Origin: LGRD01 sp031382215 | Lineage (GTDB): Bacteria > Pseudomonadota > Gammaproteobacteria > Burkholderiales > Burkholderiaceae_C | NCBI GenBank assembly: GCA_031382215.1 | Contig: JANMYQ010000188.1 | Span: 26,182-90,181, forward strand | Direction: 5' to 3' | Length of the DNA: 64,000 bases | Shown here: piece after piece, positions 55,645-63,441 of the stretch | Layout of the letters: every line of letters begins with the position of its first letter | Numbering within the stretch: the first letter of the stretch is position 1 | Translations under genes and position numbers: made by a program | Notes under the pieces: generated by a model | Database searches by the model: none | Told to the model about the DNA's origin: nothing | The model's input: the letters and a program-made list of their open reading frames with translations, nothing else

Positions 55645-57750
55645 ATGAAGAAACTTTCCGCCCTGGCCGCCTCAATGGTCGCCGCCTTTTCCGCCCACGC
55701 CCAAAGCCCTGCACCGACCCAGCTCGACCCGGTGGTCATCAGCGCCGAGCGCTCGCGCCAGACCACCTTCGATGCGCCGGCGGCGATCTCGGCGGTCACG
55801 CGCGAGACCATCGACAACGGCGGCGCGCAGGTCAACCTGTCCGAGGTGCTGAACCGCGTGCCCGGCATCACGGTGCTGAACCGGCAGAACTATGCGCAGG
55901 ACTTGCAGCTGTCGATCCGCGGCTTCGGCTCGCGTTCGACCTTCGGCATCCGCGGCGTGCGGCTGATCGTCGACGGCATCCCTGCTTCGATGCCCGACGG
56001 CCAGGGCCAGGCGTCCAACATCTCGCTCGCCTCTGCCGGCCGCATCGAAGTGCTGCGTGGCCCGCTGGCGCAGCTTTACGGCAACGCGGCCGGCGGCGTG
56101 GTGCAGGTCTTCACCGACCTCGACGGCACCACACCGACCACCACCGTGACCGGCGCGGCCGGCTCGTTCGGCCAGAAGAAGGGCGGCATCAAGTTCACTG
56201 GCGGCAACAGCACCGACGCGGTGAGCCTGGACGCATCGAGCTTCCGCACCGACGGTTATCGCGAGCACAGCCAGGCCCGGCGCGACCAGATCAATGGCAA
56301 GTGGCAGCACGACGTGAGCGCCGACACGCGCTTCAGCGTGGTGGTCAACTCGCTGCACCAGCCGGTCTCGCTCGACCCGCTGGGCCTGACCCGCGCGCAG
56401 TGGCAGGCCGACCCGAAGCAGGCCGTGGCTCTGGCCAAGACGCAGGACGCGCGCAAGACCGTGCTGCAGGAGCAGATCGGCACCGTGCTCGAACAGAAGC
56501 TGGGCGACGCGACGGAGCTGACGGCACGCCTGTACTTCGGCCAGCGCGACCTGGACAACGCGCTGTCGATCCCGCCCGCGGCGCAGACGGCGGCCACGGC
56601 CAGCGGCGGCATCGTGAGCTTCTCGCGCAGCTACATGGGCTTCGGCGCGCAGCTGAGCCACACCGTCAAGCTGGGCGAGGGACAGGCGCTGCGGTTCGTC
56701 GGCGGCGTTGACGTGGACCAGAGCGACGAAGACCGCCAGGGCTACCTGAACAACGCCGGGGTGCAAGGCGCACTCAAGCGCGACGAACGCAACAAGGCCG
56801 ACAACCGCGATGTGTTTGCGCAGGCCGCATACGACTTCGCCGCCGGCTGGACCGTGACCGTGGGCGCGCGCTCCAGCCACGTGCGCTTTCGCAGCAGCGA
56901 CAACTTCATTGCCGCCGGCAACCCCGACGACAGCGGCAGCCTGAGCTACAGCGCCACCAGCCCGGTGGCGGGCGTGAGCTGGCGCGCCAGCCCAACGTTG
57001 AACGTCTACGTCAACGCCGGCAAGGGTTTCGAGACGCCGACCTTCACCGAGCTGTCGTACCGCCCCGGCGGCCTGGCCGGGCTGAACACCGAGCTGAAGG
57101 CATCGACCAGCCGGCACGCCGAGCTGGGTGCGAAATGGAAGCTGGCCGACGGCCACCGCCTCGACGCGGCGCTGTTCGACATTGCCACCCGCGACGAGAT
57201 CGTGGTCGATACCAACGCCGGCGGCCGCTCCACCTTCAAGAACGCCGGGCGCACCGAACGGCGCGGCGCCGAGCTGTCCTACCTGGGCCAGCTCACCGAC
57301 GAGTGGCGCACCACGCTGAGCCTGACGGCGCTGCGGGCCCGCTTCGTCGAGGCCTTCATCAGCGGCAGTGGTGCCGCCGCGGTGCCGGTGGCCGCCGGCA
57401 GCCGGCTGGCCGGCACGCCCGAGCGCAGCGCGTTCGCCGAACTGGCGTGGGCGCCGAAGGGTGCCTGGGGCGGCTTCAACGGCGGCGTCGAGCTGGTGCA
57501 CACCGGCAAGCTGTTCGTCAACGACGTGAACTCCGACGCTGCGCCGGCCGCCACGGTGGTGAACCTGCGCGCCGGCTTTGCCCAGGCCAGCGGGCCGTGG
57601 AAGTTCAGCCAGTTGATCCGTGTCGACAACGCGGCCGACAAGGGGTACGCCGGTTCGGTGATCGTCAACGATGCGAACCAGCGCTTTTTCGAGCCGGCCC
57701 CGCCACGCAACTGGATGGCGGTGCTGACGGCGAAGTACGAGTGGCAGTGA
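55645..57750 (+). CDS. pqqU: TonB-dependent receptor, PqqU (YncD)-like
   Basis: A 701-residue outer-membrane receptor. Signal peptide ends SAHA. Plug domain has LNRVPGITVLNRQNYAQDL, QLSIRGFGSRSTFGIRGVRL, IVDGIPASMPDGQGQ and IEVLRGPLAQLYGNAAGGVV, near-identical in pattern to E. coli YncD (PqqU), the PQQ importer. The barrel ends with SVIVNDANQRFFEPAPPRN, again like YncD (SVIVNESNGRYYEPSPGRN), and MAVLTAKYEW. It sits after a quinoprotein and a cytochrome c, so PQQ is the best substrate guess. I recall the E. coli sequence; no alignment was run. Confidence 0.85.
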   Translation: MKKLSALAASMVAAFSAHAQSPAPTQLDPVVISAERSRQTTFDAPAAISAVTRETIDNGGAQVNLSEVLNRVPGITVLNRQNYAQDLQLSIRGFGSRSTFGIRGVRLIVDGIPASMPDGQGQASNISLASAGRIEVLRGPLAQLYGNAAGGVVQVFTDLDGTTPTTTVTGAAGSFGQKKGGIKFTGGNSTDAVSLDASSFRTDGYREHSQARRDQINGKWQHDVSADTRFSVVVNSLHQPVSLDPLGLTRAQWQADPKQAVALAKTQDARKTVLQEQIGTVLEQKLGDATELTARLYFGQRDLDNALSIPPAAQTAATASGGIVSFSRSYMGFGAQLSHTVKLGEGQALRFVGGVDVDQSDEDRQGYLNNAGVQGALKRDERNKADNRDVFAQAAYDFAAGWTVTVGARSSHVRFRSSDNFIAAGNPDDSGSLSYSATSPVAGVSWRASPTLNVYVNAGKGFETPTFTELSYRPGGLAGLNTELKASTSRHAELGAKWKLADGHRLDAALFDIATRDEIVVDTNAGGRSTFKNAGRTERRGAELSYLGQLTDEWRTTLSLTALRARFVEAFISGSGAAAVPVAAGSRLAGTPERSAFAELAWAPKGAWGGFNGGVELVHTGKLFVNDVNSDAAPAATVVNLRAGFAQASGPWKFSQLIRVDNAADKGYAGSVIVNDANQRFFEPAPPRNWMAVLTAKYEWQ

Positions 57751-57846
57751 TCAAACCCGTGCGGCTGTAAGGCCGGGCGAGCGCGGCCGACTGAAGGGCT
57801 CCGGCCGCAGGACAATGGCGGCCGGTCCATTCACTGCGGAGTTCAC

Positions 57847-58386
57847 ATGAGCGCGACCCTTGACACCATCACCCTCGGCGGCGGCTGCTTCTGGTGCACC
57901 GAGGCGGTGTACGAACAGGTGCAGGGCGTGACGGCCGTCGAGTCGGGCTACAGCAACGGCCACGTCAAGAGCCCCAGCTACGAGCAGGTGTGCAGCGGCA
58001 CGACTGGCCACAACGAGGTCGTGCGGGTGACGTTCGACCCCGCACGGATCACGCTGCGCGAAGTGCTCGAGATCTTCTTCGTCGTGCACGACCCGACCAC
58101 CTTGAACCGCCAGGGCAACGACTCCGGCACGCAGTACCGCTCGGGCATCTATTTCCACAACGCCGAACAGGAGCGCGTGGCGCGCGAGGTGATCGCCGAG
58201 GCGAACGTGCACCACCGTGGGAAAGTAGTGACCGAGGTCGTGCCCGAGGCCAACTACTCACGTGCCGAGGACTACCACCAGCACTACTTTGCCAACCACC
58301 CGAATCAGGGCTACTGCGCCATGGTCGTCGGGCCCAAGGTGGAAAAGTTCAGGAAGACGTTTGCCAGCAAGGCGCGAGCCGCCTGA
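57847..58386 (+). CDS. msrA: peptide-methionine (S)-S-oxide reductase
   Basis: A 179-residue MsrA that repairs methionine sulfoxide. The active-site block is TLGGGCFWCTEAVYEQVQGV; SGYSNGHVKSPSYEQVCSG, HDPTTLNRQGNDSGTQYRSGIYF and EDYHQHYFANHPNQGYC follow. The catalytic Cys is in GCFWC; resolving Cys candidates lie in VCSG and GYCAM. Length and motifs match the family. It follows the PqqU-like gene by 96 bases. Confidence 0.97.
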   Translation: MSATLDTITLGGGCFWCTEAVYEQVQGVTAVESGYSNGHVKSPSYEQVCSGTTGHNEVVRVTFDPARITLREVLEIFFVVHDPTTLNRQGNDSGTQYRSGIYFHNAEQERVAREVIAEANVHHRGKVVTEVVPEANYSRAEDYHQHYFANHPNQGYCAMVVGPKVEKFRKTFASKARAA

Positions 58387-58423
58387 ACGGCTTGTTCAGC
58401 GCTGCCTTAGACTCGGCGGCCCG

Positions 58424-58834
58424 ATGGCCCGCGTCTTGAACACCACCGTCCTGCGTCGCCGCACGATCTTGCTGATCGTCGCGGCGGCTTTGCTGTTGTC
58501 GCAGGCGCTCGGGCTGCTGCATCGCGTGGTCCATGCGCCGCAAGATGGGCATCGTGTGGTCCATGCGCCGCAAGATGTACCTGTGGTGGCGGTCGCAGCT
58601 GCGGCGATCCCTTCCGACGTCGTCGCCCGCTGGCTCGACCGCCTGTTCGCTGCCCACAATGCCGACGGCTGCGCGTCCTACGATCAGCTGGCCCACGCCG
58701 ACTTCCTCTGGGGCCAGGCTCCGGAGCCGTGCAGCGCTGCGCCGAGTGGCGTGGCGGGCTCTTTCCACCCGGCCTGGCAAATCGCCGCCCAGGCCGCCGG
58801 TTACCTGGCCCGCGGGCCACCCCGCCTGGCCTGA
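58424..58834 (+). CDS. small membrane-anchored protein with repeated HRVVHAPQD, uncharacterised
   Basis: A 136-residue protein. Residues 13-31 (TILLIVAAALLLSQALGL) form an N-terminal helix. Then LLHRVVHAPQDG and HRVVHAPQDV repeat (His33, 37, 43, 47), because a 30-base segment is duplicated at DNA level. The rest has DRLFAAHNADGCASYDQLAHADFLWGQ, with Cys, His and Asp in a CxxYDQLxHAD pattern that I recall from small proteins next to TonB-dependent metal receptors. It may bind metal. Start ATG 58424. It precedes the ZnuD-like receptor gene. Confidence 0.65.
   Translation: MARVLNTTVLRRRTILLIVAAALLLSQALGLLHRVVHAPQDGHRVVHAPQDVPVVAVAAAAIPSDVVARWLDRLFAAHNADGCASYDQLAHADFLWGQAPEPCSAAPSGVAGSFHPAWQIAAQAAGYLARGPPRLA
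58519..58578 (+). repeat. 30-base tandem duplication inside the small His protein gene
   Basis: Two copies of GCATCGNGTGGTCCATGCGC + CGCAAGATGN (58519-58548 and 58549-58578), differing at two bases (one at the sixth position, one at the last). In frame; it doubles HRVVHAPQD. Confidence 0.9.
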
Positions 58835-58928
58835 AGCCCGGACCGCCCCGCGCGGTCCATCGTTGCCGGCCCGCACGTCGCGGTCGGCGTGGCACGCGGC
58901 CCGTCGGCCGCGACCTGCTTCATCCCAT

Positions 58929-58950
58929 GGGCCCGCACGTTGGCGGGCCC
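58929..58950 (+). promoter_or_regulatory. hairpin just upstream of the ZnuD-like receptor gene
   Basis: GGGCCCGC at 58929-58936 and GCGGGCCC at 58943-58950 (loop ACGTTG), 17 bases before the ATG at 58968. It has no T-run, so it is more likely an mRNA structure or attenuator than a terminator. Confidence 0.4.
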
Positions 58951-58967
58951 CGATTCGGACTCTTCCC

Positions 58968-61052
58968 ATGAATTCCACGCTTTCCTTCAAGCGCAGCGCG
59001 CTCGCCGCTGCGCTGGGCGCCGCTGTCGCGCCGCTGTTGTTCTCTGCCTCGCCCGCCTCGGCGCAATCTGCCCAGGCCGCTGCAACCGCAACCGCCACCG
59101 CCACGCCGCTGCCGCCGGTGATCGTCACCGGCAACCCGTTGCGATCGGCCGATCTCACCTCACCGTCGTCGGTGCTCAGTGGTGACGGACTGGTGCTGCG
59201 CCGCGGCAGCACGCTCGGTGAAACGCTCGACGGCCTGCCCGGCGTGTCGTCGAGTTATTTCGGGCCGAACGCGAACCGGCCGGTGATTCGCGGCCAGGAT
59301 GGCGACCGCATCCGCGTGCTCAGCAACGCCGGCGCGTCGCTCGATGCGTCGAGCTTGAGCTTCGACCACGCCGTGCCGATCGACCCGCTGGTGGTCGAGC
59401 GCATCGAGGTGCTGCGCGGGCCGGCTGCGCTGCTGTATGGCGGCAGTGCGGTGGGCGGGGTCGTCAACGCAATCGACAACCGCATTCCGCGCGCGGCGGT
59501 CGGTGCGCCCACCGGCTCGGCGGAGTTTCGCCTCGGCGGCGCGTCCACCGAGCGCGGTGCCGGCGCACTGGTCGAGGCCGGAGGGGCCGGGTTCGCGTTG
59601 CATGCCGACGGCTTCTGGCGCCGCACCGACGACCTGCGTGTGCCGGCTTTCGACCGCCCGGTGGACGGCGGCAGCGAGCGGCGCAAGCGCATCGTCAATT
59701 CGGCCAGCCGCGCCGACGGTGGCGCGCTGGGCGGCTCGCTGGTGTGGGACCACGGCTACCTGGGCGCGTCGGTCGACAGTTACCGCAACACCTACGGCAC
59801 CGTGGCCGAAGAAGACGTGACCCTGCGCATGCAGCGCAACAAGCTCGCCATCGCTGGCGAAGTGCGCAGCCTGAACGGGCCGATCCGCAGCGTGCGCGGG
59901 CAGTTGCAGAGCACCGACTACCAGCACCAGGAAATCGAAGGCACGGGCGCCGTCGGCACCACCTTCAACAACAAGGGCAGCGACGGCCGCCTGGAACTGG
60001 AGCACGCTCCGCTGGCGCTGGCGGGCGGCAGCTTGCACGGCGTGTTCGGGGTGCAGGCCGAGAACGCACGCTTCTCGGCGCTCGGCGAAGAGGCCTTCGT
60101 GCCGAGCACGAAAACGGCGCAGACGGCCGGCTTCGTGTTCGAGGAGTTCGCGCTCGGCAATGTGAAGCTGACGGCTGGCGCCAGAGTCGAACGCACGCAG
60201 GTCGATTCGTCCGGCGACGCGGCGGGCGCTGTCGAGCCGAAGTTCGGCCCGGTTTCATCGCGCCGCTTCGGCACGCGCAGCGCGGCTGTCGGCGGGCTGT
60301 GGATCTTGGCGCCGCAATGGCAACTGAGCGGCAACGCGGCTTACACCGAACGCGCGCCCACCTATGCCGAGCTGTACGCCAACGGCGTGCACATTGCCAC
60401 CGCGGCGTTCGAGCGCGGCAACGCCGACATCGGCAAGGAGAAGGGCGCCAACGTCGACATCGCGCTGGAATGGAAAGAGGGCGAGAGCCGTTTCAAGGCC
60501 GGCGCGTTTGCGAGCCGCTTCGCCAACTACATCACCTTGTCGGCCACCGGCGAGCCGGCCTTCGTCAACGACGAAGGCCGGGCCTTGCCGGTCTATGCGT
60601 TCACCGGCGTGCCAGCGCGCCTGTCGGGGCTGGAATTCGAAGGCCAGTGGCGCGTGCTCGAAGGGGATCAGCATATCGACCTGGACGGCAAGGTGGACCT
60701 GCTGCGCGCCGCCAACCGCGCGACCGGCGAACCGCTGCCGCGAATCGCCCCGATGCGCACCACGCTCGGGCTCAACTGGGGGCAGGGCGCGTGGACGGCG
60801 CGCGCCGAGGCCGTGCATGCAGCCGCGCAAACGCGTGTGCCGGCCGACGATGTGCCGACTGCGGCCTACACGCTGGTCAACCTGTCGGCGAGTTACGCGA
60901 TCAAGCTGGGCGACTCGGACGGGCTGCTGTTCGCCAAGCTCTCCAACCTGGGCAATCAACTCGCCTTCAACGCCGCGTCGATCGGCACGGTGCGCAACCT
61001 GTCGCCGCTGCCGGGGCGCGGGTTGATGGCGGGCTTGCGCTTGAACTTCTGA
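58968..61052 (+). CDS. TonB-dependent receptor, ZnuD-like
   Basis: A 694-residue outer-membrane receptor. Signal peptide ends ASA (about residue 28). Plug segments GETLDGLPGVSSSYFGPN, RPVIRGQDGDRIRVLSNAGAS and FDHAVPIDPLVVERIEVLRG, then GGSAVGGVVNAIDNRIP, are the pattern of the zinc receptor ZnuD and its relatives. The His-rich loop of neisserial ZnuD is not seen, so the metal could be different. The barrel ends LMAGLRLNF with terminal Phe. The small His-containing protein is directly upstream and probably cotranscribed. Confidence 0.83.
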   Translation: MNSTLSFKRSALAAALGAAVAPLLFSASPASAQSAQAAATATATATPLPPVIVTGNPLRSADLTSPSSVLSGDGLVLRRGSTLGETLDGLPGVSSSYFGPNANRPVIRGQDGDRIRVLSNAGASLDASSLSFDHAVPIDPLVVERIEVLRGPAALLYGGSAVGGVVNAIDNRIPRAAVGAPTGSAEFRLGGASTERGAGALVEAGGAGFALHADGFWRRTDDLRVPAFDRPVDGGSERRKRIVNSASRADGGALGGSLVWDHGYLGASVDSYRNTYGTVAEEDVTLRMQRNKLAIAGEVRSLNGPIRSVRGQLQSTDYQHQEIEGTGAVGTTFNNKGSDGRLELEHAPLALAGGSLHGVFGVQAENARFSALGEEAFVPSTKTAQTAGFVFEEFALGNVKLTAGARVERTQVDSSGDAAGAVEPKFGPVSSRRFGTRSAAVGGLWILAPQWQLSGNAAYTERAPTYAELYANGVHIATAAFERGNADIGKEKGANVDIALEWKEGESRFKAGAFASRFANYITLSATGEPAFVNDEGRALPVYAFTGVPARLSGLEFEGQWRVLEGDQHIDLDGKVDLLRAANRATGEPLPRIAPMRTTLGLNWGQGAWTARAEAVHAAAQTRVPADDVPTAAYTLVNLSASYAIKLGDSDGLLFAKLSNLGNQLAFNAASIGTVRNLSPLPGRGLMAGLRLNF

Positions 61053-61070
61053 GCTGCCGCGTCGGCGCGT

Positions 61071-61730
61071 TCAGGGGGCCAGTCGCTCGCGCAGCCACTG
61101 GCCCTCTTGCGGCCCATCTTGCAGCCGATACCGCAGCCGGTCGTGCAGGCGCGAGCGGCGCCCTTGCCAGAACTCCCAGCGGTCGGGTTGCAGCCGGTAG
61201 CCGCCCCAGTGCGGCGGCCGCGGCGGTTGCAGCAGGAACTGCGCGCCGAACTTTGCTGCGTTGGCCACCAGCACCGCGCGCGAGGCGATCACCTCGCTCT
61301 GCGGCGAGGCCCACGCCCCCAGGCGCGAGTCGAGCGGGCGGGTCTGGTAATAGGCGTCGGACTCTTCGGCGCTGGTCTTCTCGACCTTGCCTTCGATGCG
61401 CACCACTCTTTCGAGCTCGACCCAGTGGAACTGCAGCGCGGCAAAGGAATTACCTGCCAGCTCGCGGCCCTTGCGGCTCTGGTAGTTGGTGTACCAGGCG
61501 ATGCCGCGCGCATCGAAACCCTTGACCAGCACCATGCGCGTCGACGGCCGGCCATCGGCGCCGACCGTGGCCAGTGCCATCGCGGTGGGCTCGGGCAACT
61601 TGCCGTCGATGGCCTGTTGCAGCCACAGGCCGAACTGCTTCAGCGGGTCGGGGTCGGACGCGGCCTCGTCGAGCTCGGCGCGTTCGTAGCTCTTTCGGAG
61701 GGCTGCGATGTCGGTGGTGAGTTCGCTCAT
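61071..61730 (-). CDS. pdxH: pyridoxamine/pyridoxine 5'-phosphate oxidase
   Basis: A 219-residue FMN enzyme that makes pyridoxal phosphate. It shows LRKSYERAELDEAASDPDPLKQFGLWLQQA, PSTRMVLVKGFDARGIAWYTNYQSRKGRELAGN, ALQFHWVELERVVRIEGKVEK and the C-terminal RPPHWGGYRLQPDRWEFWQGRRSRLHDRLRY(R). FMN- and PLP-binding Arg, Lys and His are present. The stop is close (18 bases) to that of the convergent ZnuD-like gene. ATG 61728-61730. Confidence 0.96.
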   Translation of the reverse strand: MSELTTDIAALRKSYERAELDEAASDPDPLKQFGLWLQQAIDGKLPEPTAMALATVGADGRPSTRMVLVKGFDARGIAWYTNYQSRKGRELAGNSFAALQFHWVELERVVRIEGKVEKTSAEESDAYYQTRPLDSRLGAWASPQSEVIASRAVLVANAAKFGAQFLLQPPRPPHWGGYRLQPDRWEFWQGRRSRLHDRLRYRLQDGPQEGQWLRERLAP

Positions 61731-61862
61731 GCGACAAGTTTATAGGCGGCGCCGTTCATTGGCAGAGTGGGGGGTTGAGTGGCGCTGAGTGGCGCGCGGG
61801 CTTGCATGCAAGTGGCAGGCGCATGTACCCGCATGAAACTTTCCCTCCGCAATGTTGCTTAC

Positions 61863-61886
61863 GTGAATGCCCGTAGGTATTCGCAC
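61863..61886. promoter_or_regulatory. imperfect inverted repeat upstream of the MobA-like gene
   Basis: GTGAATGCCCGTAGGTATTC + GCAC has arms AATGCC/GGTATT around CGTA (one mismatch). It lies about 90 bases before the start of the nucleotidyltransferase gene in a 241-base non-coding region in which I see no other feature. It may be an operator. Confidence 0.25.
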
Positions 61887-61971
61887 CACTGGATCAATCG
61901 GGGCCCGGCTCCCATGCTTGGGACAGCCAGGTCGCCATGGGGCGGCACCGGCAAGAACTTCAAGGGCAGTG

Positions 61972-62604
61972 ATGAAAGCGCGACCGGCGGTGATCGTTCT
62001 GGCAGCGGGCAGGGGGGAGCGCTTCCTCGGGCCCACGCACAAGCTTGGCCAGAGCTTGGGCGGCGCGACCGTGCTGGGCACGACCCTGGCGCATGCCATT
62101 GCGAGCCAGTTGCCGGTGGTGGTGGTCACGACCGAGGCGCTGGCCGACATCGCCCGCCGCAGCGTGGCCGCGCGCGACGTGATCGTGCTGCCTGATTCCA
62201 AGCCCGCTGCGGGCGTCGGCAGCGCCGCGTACCTCGGCATGGGGCATTCGATTGCCTCCGGGGTTGGCGCCCGCGCGAATGCCGGCGGCTGGTTGATCCT
62301 GCCGGGCGACATGCCGCTGGTGCAACCCGCCACCCTGGTGGCCGTGGCGGCAGCACTCGAGCACCACGCGGTGGTCTGCGCGCACCACAAAGGGCGTCGC
62401 GGCCACCCTGTCGGTTTTTCGGCCGAGCTGTACTCCGAGCTGATCACGCTGTCGGGCGACGAAGGCGCGCGCCGGTTGGTGGCGCGCTACCCCGCGCTGG
62501 GGCTGGAGCTCGGTGACCCCGGCGTGCTGGTGGACGTGGACACCGAGGCCGACCTGGCGCAGGTGCGCCAGGCCTTCGGCGAGGCACCACTGGAGACTCG
62601 CTGA
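61972..62604 (+). CDS. MobA-like nucleotidyltransferase (MocA/molybdenum-cofactor type)
   Basis: A 210-residue NTP transferase. The signature LAAGRGERFLGPTHKL is the LAAGxSxRxG...K motif; WLILPGDMPLVQPATL holds the metal-binding Asp. HHKGRRGHPVGFSAELYSEL and EGARRLVARYP match MocA-type cytidylyltransferases that finish the molybdenum cofactor. No molybdoenzyme or mo-cofactor gene is next to it, so the cofactor is inferred. GGGCAGTG just before ATG 61972 is a weak ribosome site. Confidence 0.85.
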   Translation: MKARPAVIVLAAGRGERFLGPTHKLGQSLGGATVLGTTLAHAIASQLPVVVVTTEALADIARRSVAARDVIVLPDSKPAAGVGSAAYLGMGHSIASGVGARANAGGWLILPGDMPLVQPATLVAVAAALEHHAVVCAHHKGRRGHPVGFSAELYSELITLSGDEGARRLVARYPALGLELGDPGVLVDVDTEADLAQVRQAFGEAPLETR

Positions 62605-62640
62605 CCGGCGAGTCGATCAGCGAGTCGGTCAGCGAACCGA

Positions 62641-63243
62641 TCAGGCCAGCCCGTGCTGGCGCGCCAGGCCGACCAGACGCTCGATCTCGTTGTCCCGGAT
62701 GCCGTGTTCGCGCAGGCAGCCGGCGGTCTCCAGCAGGTAGTCCAGGGTGCGGCCGTAAATGCCGGTGGCGTGGCGCAAGGTGTCGATCATCTGCTCGTCC
62801 GACAGCGGCCCGGTGTGGGCCGGGCTGGTGCGGCTGAGCGCAAAGCCCAGCGCCGACACCCGGCCCTGCGCGGTGTGGCAGGGCAGCCACCGGGGGTCGT
62901 ACACGCCAGTAGGCATTTCGCGCGCCCACAGGCGTTCCAGTTCGACGCGCGCCTGTGCCTGCGGCACGCGGTAGACAAAACCGCGGCAAGAGCCGCCCGA
63001 CACCAGCGCGAACACCAGACCGGGGCGCTCGGGGGTGCCGCGGTTGATGCGCGAGCGCATTTCCAGCGCGCGGTGCCAGCCGTACACCACAGCCGGGCGG
63101 CGTTCGACCGATTCGAACTCCGGCCGCCAGATCAGCGAGGCATAACCGAACACCCACAAGTCGCCGCCGCCCCATTGCCGGATCGTCTGGTGCAGCAGCG
63201 TGGCCGGGTCACGGTACGGCTGCAGGGGAGGATGATGCGACAT
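62641..63243 (-). CDS. chaC: gamma-glutamylcyclotransferase (ChaC)
   Basis: A 200-residue ChaC-family enzyme that degrades glutathione to 5-oxoproline and Cys-Gly. The signature VFGYASLIWRPEFE opens the domain. RALEMRSRINRGTPERPGLVFALVSGGSCRGFVYRVP and the catalytic Glu in LERLWAREMPTGVYDPRW are visible, then SRTSPAHTGPLSDEQMIDTLRHATGIYGRTLDYLLETAGCLREHGI, which are family blocks. ATG 63241-63243. It is divergent from edd with about 200 bases between. Confidence 0.93.
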   Translation of the reverse strand: MSHHPPLQPYRDPATLLHQTIRQWGGGDLWVFGYASLIWRPEFESVERRPAVVYGWHRALEMRSRINRGTPERPGLVFALVSGGSCRGFVYRVPQAQARVELERLWAREMPTGVYDPRWLPCHTAQGRVSALGFALSRTSPAHTGPLSDEQMIDTLRHATGIYGRTLDYLLETAGCLREHGIRDNEIERLVGLARQHGLA

Positions 63244-63382
63244 GCAGCAACTCTAGCAAGCCTCGGGCGTGGTCATGGCCTTGGCCAGCGCGCGCCGGTG
63301 TGGGTCGGAGCCGGCTCTGATGTGGGTCTGAGCCGGCCGGCGCGGGGCTTGCTTGCGGCCTTGCGCACACGTTCATGTTGAT

Positions 63383-63411
63383 TTGACGATGTAACCAGGT
63401 TACATCAAAAT
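63383..63411 (+). promoter_or_regulatory. edd promoter with HexR-like operator in the spacer
   Basis: TTGACG (63383-63388), 17-base spacer, CAAAAT (63406-63411). A perfect palindrome, GATGTAAC-CAG-GTTACATC (63388-63406), fills the spacer, with core TGTAACCAGGTTACA. It resembles the HexR operators (TGTAA...TTACA) of Entner-Doudoroff genes. A further half-site AGTTACATC is at 63421-63429. Binding there would block RNA polymerase. Confidence 0.7.
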
Positions 63412-63441
63412 AGCCCAGGTAGTTACATCGAGAGGATCGTG

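Noticed and set aside
55672..57501. 609-codon open frame antisense to the PqqU-like gene
   Set aside because: No domain, no signal peptide, and the plus strand encodes a clear TonB receptor.
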